Source: Ochotona curzoniae (taxonomy: Eukaryota; Chordata; Mammalia; Lagomorpha; Ochotonidae). Taken from it: a DNA stretch of 64,000 nt. Location of the stretch: positions 24,303,501 to 24,367,500 of the forward strand of contig NW_024465369.1 of NCBI RefSeq assembly GCF_017591425.1, read 5' to 3'. Below the pieces are notes generated by a model, which did no database searches, was not told the origin of the DNA, and saw only the letters and a program-made list of their open reading frames with translations. Position 1 is the first letter of the stretch. Each line of letters begins with the position of its first letter. Below, piece after piece: positions 37,501 to 48,362 of this stretch. Position numbers and translations under genes: made by a program.

Positions 37501-40500
37501 GCTTCCTTTGGGGTGAGTAGACCGAGGGGGGAGGCCTCTGGGACCCGGCAGGTCCGGCACCCAGCCACCGCCCTCATTGGGCGGTGAAGGGGATTTGGGA
37601 GGGGCGCGACCTTGGGCCTGGGAATTTTAAACCTCCAGCAGCCTCCCGGCGGCTGGCGGGTCTCAGGACGGGGCGTCTCATGCCTGGATTCCGGACGGCC
37701 GCCATGGGCACATGGTGAGCCGTCCTCCCCGGGCCTGCTGGGTTCCAGAGGCTGCTTCCTTTGGGGTGAGTAGACCGAGGGGGGAGGCCTCTGGGACCCG
37801 GCAGGTCCGGCACCCAGCCACCGCCCTCATTGGGCGGTGAAGGGGATTTGGGAGGGGCGCGACCTTGGGCCTGGGAATTTTAAACCTCCAGCAGCCTCCC
37901 GGCGGCTGGCGGGTCTCAGGACGGGGCGTCTCATGCCTGGATTCCGGACGGCCGCCATGGGCACATGGTGAGCCGTCCTCCCCGGGCCTGCTGGGTTCCA
38001 GAGGCTGCTTCCTTTGGGGTGAGTAGACCGAGGGGGGAGGCCTCTGGGACCCGGCAGGTCCGGCACCCAGCCACCGCCCTCATTGGGCGGTGAAGGGGAT
38101 TTGGGAGGGGCGCGACCTTGGGCCTGGGAATTTTAAACCTCCAGCAGCCTCCCGGCGGCTGGCGGGTCTCAGGACGGGGCGTCTCATGCCTGGATTCCGG
38201 ACGGCCGCCATGGGCACATGGTGAGCCGTCCTCCCCGGGCCTGCTGGGTTCCAGAGGCTGCTTCCTTTGGGGTGAGTAGACCGAGGGGGGAGGCCTCTGG
38301 GACCCGGCAGGTCCGGCACCCAGCCACCGCCCTCATTGGGCGGTGAAGGGGATTTGGGAGGGGCGCGACCTTGGGCCTGGGAATTTTAAACCTCCAGCAG
38401 CCTCCCGGCGGCTGGCGGGTCTCAGGACGGGGCGTCTCATGCCTGGATTCCGGACGGCCGCCATGGGCACATGGTGAGCCGTCCTCCCCGGGCCTGCTGG
38501 GTTCCAGAGGCTGCTTCCTTTGGGGTGAGTAGACCGAGGGGGGAGGCCTCTGGGACCCGGCAGGTCCGGCACCCAGCCACCGCCCTCATTGGGCGGTGAA
38601 GGGGATTTGGGAGGGGCGCGACCTTGGGCCTGGGAATTTTAAACCTCCAGCAGCCTCCCGGCGGCTGGCGGGTCTCAGGACGGGGCGTCTCATGCCTGGA
38701 TTCCGGACGGCCGCCATGGGCACATGGTGAGCCGTCCTCCCCGGGCCTGCTGGGTTCCAGAGGCTGCTTCCTTTGGGGTGAGTAGACCGAGGGGGGAGGC
38801 CTCTGGGACCCGGCAGGTCCGGCACCCAGCCACCGCCCTCATTGGGCGGTGAAGGGGATTTGGGAGGGGCGCGACCTTGGGCCTGGGAATTTTAAACCTC
38901 CAGCAGCCTCCCGGCGGCTGGCGGGTCTCAGGACGGGGCGTCTCATGCCTGGATTCCGGACGGCCGCCATGGGCACATGGTGAGCCGTCCTCCCCGGGCC
39001 TGCTGGGTTCCAGAGGCTGCTTCCTTTGGGGTGAGTAGACCGAGGGGGGAGGCCTCTGGGACCCGGCAGGTCCGGCACCCAGCCACCGCCCTCATTGGGC
39101 GGTGAAGGGGATTTGGGAGGGGCGCGACCTTGGGCCTGGGAATTTTAAACCTCCAGCAGCCTCCCGGCGGCTGGCGGGTCTCAGGACGGGGCGTCTCATG
39201 CCTGGATTCCGGACGGCCGCCATGGGCACATGGTGAGCCGTCCTCCCCGGGCCTGCTGGGTTCCAGAGGCTGCTTCCTTTGGGGTGAGTAGACCGAGGGG
39301 GGAGGCCTCTGGGACCCGGCAGGTCCGGCACCCAGCCACCGCCCTCATTGGGCGGTGAAGGGGATTTGGGAGGGGCGCGACCTTGGGCCTGGGAATTTTA
39401 AACCTCCAGCAGCCTCCCGGCGGCTGGCGGGTCTCAGGACGGGGCGTCTCATGCCTGGATTCCGGACGGCCGCCATGGGCACATGGTGAGCCGTCCTCCC
39501 CGGGCCTGCTGGGTTCCAGAGGCTGCTTCCTTTGGGGTGAGTAGACCGAGGGGGGAGGCCTCTGGGACCCGGCAGGTCCGGCACCCAGCCACCGCCCTCA
39601 TTGGGCGGTGAAGGGGATTTGGGAGGGGCGCGACCTTGGGCCTGGGAATTTTAAACCTCCAGCAGCCTCCCGGCGGCTGGCGGGTCTCAGGACGGGGCGT
39701 CTCATGCCTGGATTCCGGACGGCCGCCATGGGCACATGGTGAGCCGTCCTCCCCGGGCCTGCTGGGTTCCAGAGGCTGCTTCCTTTGGGGTGAGTAGACC
39801 GAGGGGGGAGGCCTCTGGGACCCGGCAGGTCCGGCACCCAGCCACCGCCCTCATTGGGCGGTGAAGGGGATTTGGGAGGGGCGCGACCTTGGGCCTGGGA
39901 ATTTTAAACCTCCAGCAGCCTCCCGGCGGCTGGCGGGTCTCAGGACGGGGCGTCTCATGCCTGGATTCCGGACGGCCGCCATGGGCACATGGTGAGCCGT
40001 CCTCCCCGGGCCTGCTGGGTTCCAGAGGCTGCTTCCTTTGGGGTGAGTAGACCGAGGGGGGAGGCCTCTGGGACCCGGCAGGTCCGGCACCCAGCCACCG
40101 CCCTCATTGGGCGGTGAAGGGGATTTGGGAGGGGCGCGACCTTGGGCCTGGGAATTTTAAACCTCCAGCAGCCTCCCGGCGGCTGGCGGGTCTCAGGACG
40201 GGGCGTCTCATGCCTGGATTCCGGACGGCCGCCATGGGCACATGGTGAGCCGTCCTCCCCGGGCCTGCTGGGTTCCAGAGGCTGCTTCCTTTGGGGTGAG
40301 TAGACCGAGGGGGGAGGCCTCTGGGACCCGGCAGGTCCGGCACCCAGCCACCGCCCTCATTGGGCGGTGAAGGGGATTTGGGAGGGGCGCGACCTTGGGC
40401 CTGGGAATTTTAAACCTCCAGCAGCCTCCCGGCGGCTGGCGGGTCTCAGGACGGGGCGTCTCATGCCTGGATTCCGGACGGCCGCCATGGGCACATGGTG

Positions 40501-43500
40501 AGCCGTCCTCCCCGGGCCTGCTGGGTTCCAGAGGCTGCTTCCTTTGGGGTGAGTAGACCGAGGGGGGAGGCCTCTGGGACCCGGCAGGTCCGGCACCCAG
40601 CCACCGCCCTCATTGGGCGGTGAAGGGGATTTGGGAGGGGCGCGACCTTGGGCCTGGGAATTTTAAACCTCCAGCAGCCTCCCGGCGGCTGGCGGGTCTC
40701 AGGACGGGGCGTCTCATGCCTGGATTCCGGACGGCCGCCATGGGCACATGGTGAGCCGTCCTCCCCGGGCCTGCTGGGTTCCAGAGGCTGCTTCCTTTGG
40801 GGTGAGTAGACCGAGGGGGGAGGCCTCTGGGACCCGGCAGGTCCGGCACCCAGCCACCGCCCTCATTGGGCGGTGAAGGGGATTTGGGAGGGGCGCGACC
40901 TTGGGCCTGGGAATTTTAAACCTCCAGCAGCCTCCCGGCGGCTGGCGGGTCTCAGGACGGGGCGTCTCATGCCTGGATTCCGGACGGCCGCCATGGGCAC
41001 ATGGTGAGCCGTCCTCCCCGGGCCTGCTGGGTTCCAGAGGCTGCTTCCTTTGGGGTGAGTAGACCGAGGGGGGAGGCCTCTGGGACCCGGCAGGTCCGGC
41101 ACCCAGCCACCGCCCTCATTGGGCGGTGAAGGGGATTTGGGAGGGGCGCGACCTTGGGCCTGGGAATTTTAAACCTCCAGCAGCCTCCCGGCGGCTGGCG
41201 GGTCTCAGGACGGGGCGTCTCATGCCTGGATTCCGGACGGCCGCCATGGGCACATGGTGAGCCGTCCTCCCCGGGCCTGCTGGGTTCCAGAGGCTGCTTC
41301 CTTTGGGGTGAGTAGACCGAGGGGGGAGGCCTCTGGGACCCGGCAGGTCCGGCACCCAGCCACCGCCCTCATTGGGCGGTGAAGGGGATTTGGGAGGGGC
41401 GCGACCTTGGGCCTGGGAATTTTAAACCTCCAGCAGCCTCCCGGCGGCTGGCGGGTCTCAGGACGGGGCGTCTCATGCCTGGATTCCGGACGGCCGCCAT
41501 GGGCACATGGTGAGCCGTCCTCCCCGGGCCTGCTGGGTTCCAGAGGCTGCTTCCTTTGGGGTGAGTAGACCGAGGGGGGAGGCCTCTGGGACCCGGCAGG
41601 TCCGGCACCCAGCCACCGCCCTCATTGGGCGGTGAAGGGGATTTGGGAGGGGCGCGACCTTGGGCCTGGGAATTTTAAACCTCCAGCAGCCTCCCGGCGG
41701 CTGGCGGGTCTCAGGACGGGGCGTCTCATGCCTGGATTCCGGACGGCCGCCATGGGCACATGGTGAGCCGTCCTCCCCGGGCCTGCTGGGTTCCAGAGGC
41801 TGCTTCCTTTGGGGTGAGTAGACCGAGGGGGGAGGCCTCTGGGACCCGGCAGGTCCGGCACCCAGCCACCGCCCTCATTGGGCGGTGAAGGGGATTTGGG
41901 AGGGGCGCGACCTTGGGCCTGGGAATTTTAAACCTCCAGCAGCCTCCCGGCGGCTGGCGGGTCTCAGGACGGGGCGTCTCATGCCTGGATTCCGGACGGC
42001 CGCCATGGGCACATGGTGAGCCGTCCTCCCCGGGCCTGCTGGGTTCCAGAGGCTGCTTCCTTTGGGGTGAGTAGACCGAGGGGGGAGGCCTCTGGGACCC
42101 GGCAGGTCCGGCACCCAGCCACCGCCCTCATTGGGCGGTGAAGGGGATTTGGGAGGGGCGCGACCTTGGGCCTGGGAATTTTAAACCTCCAGCAGCCTCC
42201 CGGCGGCTGGCGGGTCTCAGGACGGGGCGTCTCATGCCTGGATTCCGGACGGCCGCCATGGGCACATGGTGAGCCGTCCTCCCCGGGCCTGCTGGGTTCC
42301 AGAGGCTGCTTCCTTTGGGGTGAGTAGACCGAGGGGGGAGGCCTCTGGGACCCGGCAGGTCCGGCACCCAGCCACCGCCCTCATTGGGCGGTGAAGGGGA
42401 TTTGGGAGGGGCGCGACCTTGGGCCTGGGAATTTTAAACCTCCAGCAGCCTCCCGGCGGCTGGCGGGTCTCAGGACGGGGCGTCTCATGCCTGGATTCCG
42501 GACGGCCGCCATGGGCACATGGTGAGCCGTCCTCCCCGGGCCTGCTGGGTTCCAGAGGCTGCTTCCTTTGGGGTGAGTAGACCGAGGGGGGAGGCCTCTG
42601 GGACCCGGCAGGTCCGGCACCCAGCCACCGCCCTCATTGGGCGGTGAAGGGGATTTGGGAGGGGCGCGACCTTGGGCCTGGGAATTTTAAACCTCCAGCA
42701 GCCTCCCGGCGGCTGGCGGGTCTCAGGACGGGGCGTCTCATGCCTGGATTCCGGACGGCCGCCATGGGCACATGGTGAGCCGTCCTCCCCGGGCCTGCTG
42801 GGTTCCAGAGGCTGCTTCCTTTGGGGTGAGTAGACCGAGGGGGGAGGCCTCTGGGACCCGGCAGGTCCGGCACCCAGCCACCGCCCTCATTGGGCGGTGA
42901 AGGGGATTTGGGAGGGGCGCGACCTTGGGCCTGGGAATTTTAAACCTCCAGCAGCCTCCCGGCGGCTGGCGGGTCTCAGGACGGGGCGTCTCATGCCTGG
43001 ATTCCGGACGGCCGCCATGGGCACATGGTGAGCCGTCCTCCCCGGGCCTGCTGGGTTCCAGAGGCTGCTTCCTTTGGGGTGAGTAGACCGAGGGGGGAGG
43101 CCTCTGGGACCCGGCAGGTCCGGCACCCAGCCACCGCCCTCATTGGGCGGTGAAGGGGATTTGGGAGGGGCGCGACCTTGGGCCTGGGAATTTTAAACCT
43201 CCAGCAGCCTCCCGGCGGCTGGCGGGTCTCAGGACGGGGCGTCTCATGCCTGGATTCCGGACGGCCGCCATGGGCACATGGTGAGCCGTCCTCCCCGGGC
43301 CTGCTGGGTTCCAGAGGCTGCTTCCTTTGGGGTGAGTAGACCGAGGGGGGAGGCCTCTGGGACCCGGCAGGTCCGGCACCCAGCCACCGCCCTCATTGGG
43401 CGGTGAAGGGGATTTGGGAGGGGCGCGACCTTGGGCCTGGGAATTTTAAACCTCCAGCAGCCTCCCGGCGGCTGGCGGGTCTCAGGACGGGGCGTCTCAT

Positions 43501-45066
43501 GCCTGGATTCCGGACGGCCGCCATGGGCACATGGTGAGCCGTCCTCCCCGGGCCTGCTGGGTTCCAGAGGCTGCTTCCTTTGGGGTGAGTAGACCGAGGG
43601 GGGAGGCCTCTGGGACCCGGCAGGTCCGGCACCCAGCCACCGCCCTCATTGGGCGGTGAAGGGGATTTGGGAGGGGCGCGACCTTGGGCCTGGGAATTTT
43701 AAACCTCCAGCAGCCTCCCGGCGGCTGGCGGGTCTCAGGACGGGGCGTCTCATGCCTGGATTCCGGACGGCCGCCATGGGCACATGGTGAGCCGTCCTCC
43801 CCGGGCCTGCTGGGTTCCAGAGGCTGCTTCCTTTGGGGTGAGTAGACCGAGGGGGGAGGCCTCTGGGACCCGGCAGGTCCGGCACCCAGCCACCGCCCTC
43901 ATTGGGCGGTGAAGGGGATTTGGGAGGGGCGCGACCTTGGGCCTGGGAATTTTAAACCTCCAGCAGCCTCCCGGCGGCTGGCGGGTCTCAGGACGGGGCG
44001 TCTCATGCCTGGATTCCGGACGGCCGCCATGGGCACATGGTGAGCCGTCCTCCCCGGGCCTGCTGGGTTCCAGAGGCTGCTTCCTTTGGGGTGAGTAGAC
44101 CGAGGGGGGAGGCCTCTGGGACCCGGCAGGTCCGGCACCCAGCCACCGCCCTCATTGGGCGGTGAAGGGGATTTGGGAGGGGCGCGACCTTGGGCCTGGG
44201 AATTTTAAACCTCCAGCAGCCTCCCGGCGGCTGGCGGGTCTCAGGACGGGGCGTCTCATGCCTGGATTCCGGACGGCCGCCATGGGCACATGGTGAGCCG
44301 TCCTCCCCGGGCCTGCTGGGTTCCAGAGGCTGCTTCCTTTGGGGTGAGTAGACCGAGGGGGGAGGCCTCTGGGACCCGGCAGGTCCGGCACCCAGCCACC
44401 GCCCTCATTGGGCGGTGAAGGGGATTTGGGAGGGGCGCGACCTTGGGCCTGGGAATTTTAAACCTCCAGCAGCCTCCCGGCGGCTGGCGGGTCTCAGGAC
44501 GGGGCGTCTCATGCCTGGATTCCGGACGGCCGCCATGGGCACATGGTGAGCCGTCCTCCCCGGGCCTGCTGGGTTCCAGAGGCTGCTTCCTTTGGGGTGA
44601 GTAGACCGAGGGGGGAGGCCTCTGGGACCCGGCAGGTCCGGCACCCAGCCACCGCCCTCATTGGGCGGTGAAGGGGATTTGGGAGGGGCGCGACCTTGGG
44701 CCTGGGAATTTTAAACCTCCAGCAGCCTCCCGGCGGCTGGCGGGTCTCAGGACGGGGCGTCTCATGCCTGGATTCCGGACGGCCGCCATGGGCACATGGT
44801 GAGCCGTCCTCCCCGGGCCTGCTGGGTTCCAGAGGCTGCTTCCTTTGGGGTGAGTAGACCGAGGGGGGAGGCCTCTGGGACCCGGCAGGTCCGGCACCCA
44901 GCCACCGCCCTCATTGGGCGGTGAAGGGGATTTGGGAGGGGCGCGACCTTGGGCCTGGGAATTTTAAACCTCCAGCAGCCTCCCGGCGGCTGGCGGGTCT
45001 CAGGACGGGGCGTCTCATGCCTGGATTCCGGACGGCCGCCATGGGCACATGGTGAGCCGTCCTCCC
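31583..45066 (+). repeat. Tandem array of 253-bp CpG-rich units, 53 full copies plus 75 bp
   Basis: Unit starts (GGCGGGTCTCAGG) recur exactly every 253 bases from 31583 to 44992. The period never slips and by eye I see no base differences between copies. Each unit has about 17 CpGs, giving roughly 900 in 13.4 kb. Because 253 is not a multiple of 3, the 79-codon antisense frame that recurs in each unit cannot extend through the array and is a by-product of the repeat. A short inverted repeat (GGACGGC/GCCGTCC) lies at about unit positions 38-71. The last copy breaks off after CCTCCC at 45066. Confidence 0.98.
31757..31836 (+). promoter_or_regulatory. Core promoter carried by each 253-bp unit (first copy shown)
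   Basis: Taking the first base of a unit as +1 (the exact 5' end of the whole insertion), the preceding unit supplies an inverted CCAAT box ATTGG at -79 to -75 (31757-31761), an overlapping GC box GGGCGG (31760-31765), a second GC-rich GGGGCGCG near -54, and a TATA-like TTTTAAA at -30 to -24 (31806-31812). Downstream at about +44 is GCCGCCATGG, whose reverse strand matches the YY1 core ATGGCGGC. The spacing of CCAAT at about -75 and TATA at -30 is that of a textbook RNA polymerase II promoter, repeated 53 times. Function is inferred, not shown. Confidence 0.6.
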
Positions 45067-46990
45067 GGGCGGCCAGTGCGCCATTGGTGCCAGGCTCCGC
45101 CTGCTGGCCGCCCGGCTGGGGAGCTCTGGGGATTTGGTTCTTTGATTCGCTGCTTAATTAGCTCCAGGTTGAACCCATTGTGATTCTCGGACCTCAAACA
45201 GGCAGTAACTCTTTCCTTGTAAAAGTTGTAATCACTAATAATGCTGGGCACCAAATACCAGTCCATGCAGAAGCCTGGGCTTGGGGCTTGTCCTGCAAAA
45301 GTATCTCCAACGGCTGGCTAATGTGTCAACTGGTAGGGAACAGAGCAGATCTGGTACGAATGAGCAAACCTTAGCCCACAAGTAAAACTAGAAACCAGGA
45401 GGGAGCAAAGGTCATGCCAAGCTAGGCTCTTGTACCTACTGGTCTGCAGGAGCCAGGGACACGAAGCCACAGTGTCTAAGGCAGAGGTCGGGACAGGTGA
45501 GGAGCTGTGCCAAGCTGAGTCAGAGCAACCACTGGCATGCGAGTGATCTATGGCTGGGAACAGACTCGGTTGGGGAGCAAAGGGGACAACCCTAGCTGGG
45601 CTGAGGTTCCCACAAAGAGGTGCATGGCCTGGAAGGGGGGCTGCGTTCTGATCTGGATACAGTTGTAGTCTCCCTTGGCACAAGTGTGGACTGGGATTGG
45701 ATGCACCGAACCGGGCTGGACCCCGACTCCCCCTGGTGTTCTGGAGGACCAGGGCAGATGTGTGATAGACTAGGCAAGGTCTCAAACCCCTACTGAGCCA
45801 TGTGTGAGCCATACGTAGGTATGGACAAACGATGGCTGGGCCGAAACATCCAACAGCAAGAACCAGATTGGGTGGAAGGCCAGTCAGGAAAAGCCACAGT
45901 TCCTGCTATGACAGGAGGTGGACTGAGTAGGGTTGGCTCATGGACCCACTGGTAAGCGTGTAACCTGGCATTGGGAGAGGTTCTGATGGAGGAGCCTGGG
46001 CAACTCCTCTGGCAGGACACAGACCCGGCAGGTCAGCGCAAGAAACATGATAGGAAACAGCCCAGAAAAGGCCATGGAAAGCTACCCACTGGCATACACT
46101 TGGCAGACGTGGGGGCAAGACCAGGCTGAATCTGTCCACGTCATCCACTGGCAAATCCAGGCACCAGCGTGGGTTGACCCAGGTTCGGTCGCAACAAAGA
46201 CTAGTGCACAATATGGAATGCCGAGGTGAGGTTGCCTGTACCAGAGGGGACCGCAGCGCCCAACCAGCCTGAGAACAAGAAAGGAAGTAGGCAGAGCCAG
46301 CAGGGGAACAAGGGAGGGTTCCTTTGCAGGATAGCTACTTCCGCAGGAGAGCATGGGCTGGGATGGGGGCAGACCAGACTAGGCAGAGCTACCACATCTG
46401 CGTGCCTCATGTGGACTAGATCAGGGAAAAGCCGAGCTGGGCTGATTATTCCTACTGGTGCAAACAGAATTAAAGTGGGCGGGGTTTAGTTGGGCAGCAG
46501 TAACTGGAATCTGGGAGTGGGAGAGGCCTGGGAGGGAAATAGTGGGCTCATCCCTCTTGGGTTACCACTTCCACGGGAGGACATAAAACTAAACAGTGGC
46601 TGGGGTGGAATGGGGTGTGGGACAGACTGGATTACTGCTACACTTACTGGCAAACCAGGGTAGGGGCGGTCCTGGTGGGGGTTATTGTGGGTCGCTCCAA
46701 CTAGGCTGCAGCTCCCACTGGTTTAGGTGAGGACCAAATATGTGTGGGGCAGAACCAGGCTGGACCGCAACACCCATTGGTTCCAGTGGAAGTCGGGAGT
46801 GAAAACAGAACCAACCCAGCAATTACAACCACCAGCTGATTGGAGCGATGGACGGTGCCTGGCCCTGTACTTGTTAGCACATACAAGAAGTTTCTTTGGA
46901 GATCTTCCTAATCTAAATGCTGGACTCAGAACCCTAACGAAGAAAAGAGAGAAGACAGAACAGGTCAACCAACCATCTCAGCTATGATGG
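45067..46990 (+). repeat. Non-coding body of the composite element with a degenerate ~60-bp minisatellite
   Basis: A CCACTGG(C/T)-type core recurs at about 45438, 45531, 45674, 45732, 45948, 46008, 46088, 46147, 46454, 46646, 46717 and 46775. Many neighbouring cores are 58-60 bases apart, with GGCTGG(G/A) and CAGACCAGGCTGG motifs between them. This is a strongly diverged tandem repeat. At its 5' edge is a perfect 12-bp inverted repeat (45065-45076 and 45104-45115) with a 27-base loop. Open frames here are short and unlike known proteins. Confidence 0.6.
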
Positions 46991-47323
46991 ACTATGTCAA
47001 TCAGTGGATTTTTCAAAGACCTCATAGTGCTTGGAGTGGCAAGATTGACAGCGATTCATAACTGTTGCAATATCAAAACCACTCGAGGAAGAACCTCAGA
47101 GCATGCCCTACACCCGGGACTTGGGGAGGGTGGGAAATTGGGTGGGCCTTCTCCCTTAATACCCCCCTTTTTAACATGAAGGTAACAATATGGAAAACAT
47201 ACTAGTATTATCCACTTTCCTGTAGCCCTTGAACCTTCTTACTCTAACTAAGTATGTGAAGAATGTCAAAATTAATTTTATTAATAAAAAAAAAAAAGAA
47301 GTCAAAAAAAAAAAAAAAAAAAA
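46991..47323 (+). mobile_element. L1-like 3' end and poly(A) tail of the composite element
   Basis: The final segment contains CTTCCTGTAGCCCTTGA and a following stretch that lines up with the fragment at 61354-61515. It ends with AATAAA at 47283-47288 and an A-tail interrupted by GAAGTC. The shared 3' end suggests that L1 machinery recognised the RNA by a family-specific tail. Confidence 0.65.
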
Positions 47324-47339
47324 ACAATTTAGATTTCTC

Positions 47340-48231
47340 CAAGAGTGAATTATTTAGTACCCTATTAGTCAGCAGGTAAATTTTGTCTATTCTGTGGCTT
47401 TTAGAAGATTAAGAGAAAGGTCCTTAAAAGACATAGGTAGGTACTCTGGTTTCTCTTCAGATCATATAAATCTTTTGTCTTAAAAGAGATAGAAAGGTTC
47501 TGTGTTAGCGTTTATACAGTTAGACAGGAAGATTCAGTTATTAGGTCTCTGCTTAGAGACAAAAAATGTAGTTAGAGATATATAAACTGAGCTGGTAAAA
47601 TCTAATTACCTCCACTTTGCAAATTACCTGTAGTTTGAATACAGCAAGGAAGCTGGAAAACTACTAAGTGGTAGGGATAGGACTAAAAGGATGTGATATT
47701 TTTTTAATGTACAGTCCAACAGTAGCTCTCCCTAGATTTTGTGCTAAAATAAGAGCATTTTCACACATTTTAATTGCTCTCCAATAAGTGTGAACTCCAA
47801 CCACAAACATTTATTATCTATTTAATTTTGCTCTAATTTCAGTGTGGCAAGAATTCACAGTATAAGTGGGAGTAACTATCCTTTTAGCAAAAAGAATTCC
47901 TTTCTCATATTGCTAATCTTGTAATATATCTCTATAATAAAATATTAATAAAGTAACCTTTTCTATTTCTCCATTTTTAGACTATGTTTATTGATTACTG
48001 CATTCACAATAGCTCTTTATGATATGTAATGCTAGTAAAGATATTTAAGACTTAAAGAAGTTTCATAATATTTCAGCTCAGGATTTTAGATGAGAGACCT
48101 TTATGCCTTTATAAACATTCAAAGTTTTTGATACTATATCATTTGCAGAAAATCTTAAAGGATCATGTTTAAGGTGCATTTTTTAAATGAGATGAACATA
48201 ATTTAACTAAATTATTGTGATTATTTTCTAG
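47340..48231. other. TANK intron 1, last segment before exon 2
   Basis: Unique AT-rich intron ending in the exon 2 acceptor. No repeat recognised. Confidence 0.5.
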
Positions 48232-48280
48232 ACCTGTCATTTGCTCCATCCTTTATAGTGATGCTACGGGACACAGAGGA
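48232..48280 (+). other. TANK: TANK exon 2, 5' untranslated part
   Basis: Begins after the splice acceptor TTATTTTCTAG (AG at 48230-48231) and runs 49 bases to the start codon. It contains an upstream ATG at 48261 whose frame overlaps the start of the main reading frame and ends with TGA at 48360-48362. The upstream ATG has G at -3 but C at +4, a weaker context than the main start (G at -3, G at +4). The first exon that joins here should be the CpG island exon at about 17.4 kb. Confidence 0.75.
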
Positions 48281-48362
48281 ATGGATAAAAACATTGGTGA
48301 GCAACTCAATAAGGCATATGAAGCCTTCCGACAGGCATGCATGGATAGAGATAATGCAGTGA
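48261..48362 (+). other. Upstream open reading frame overlapping the TANK start codon
   Basis: An ATG 20 bases before the TANK start opens a 33-codon frame (begins MLRDTEEWIKTL) that ends with TGA at 48360-48362, inside TANK exon 2 and in another frame. Overlapping uORFs generally reduce initiation at the main ATG. Whether it is translated is unknown; its context (G at -3, C at +4) is moderate. Confidence 0.5.

Larger units (their letters stand above)
31582..47323 (+). mobile_element. 15.7-kb composite non-LTR retroelement without ORFs (monomer array, minisatellite body, L1-like 3' end)
   Basis: A single insertion bounded by a perfect 16-bp direct repeat, ACAATTTAGATTTCTC, at 31566-31581 and 47324-47339, and ending in AATAAA plus an interrupted poly(A) tail. 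The bottom-strand cleavage site implied by the left edge (TTGT/AA) is a variant of the L1 endonuclease target. Layout: one extra G (31582), 53 full 253-bp units plus a partial 54th (31583 to about 45066), a body rich in a degenerate ~60-bp repeat (about 45.3-46.9 kb), and a 3' segment whose last ~70 bases match the L1-type 3' end at about 61.43-61.51 kb. No reverse transcriptase, endonuclease or ORF1-like protein can be read in any frame; the longest open frame of the body is a 164-codon antisense frame with no family resemblance. It was therefore probably mobilised in trans by L1. It could instead be an L1 whose ORFs were deleted. It lies in TANK intron 1, in the sense orientation. Confidence 0.85.

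Noticed and set aside
31755..44897. 52 identical 79-codon open frames on the minus strand in the tandem array
   Set aside because: One short frame recurs because the 253-bp unit recurs. The unit length is not a multiple of three, so the frames cannot join, and the sequence is low-complexity Pro/Arg-rich with no start or splice context of its own.
31583..45066. Array read as a CRISPR, centromeric satellite or coding tandem repeat
   Set aside because: There are no spacers; the array is bounded by a retrotransposon-type target duplication and followed by a poly(A)-tailed 3' end, so it belongs to an inserted element.
45318..45812. 164-codon minus-strand open frame in the body of the composite element
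   Set aside because: It lies in the degenerate minisatellite, antisense to the element, with no similarity to L1 ORF1, ORF2 or other known proteins.
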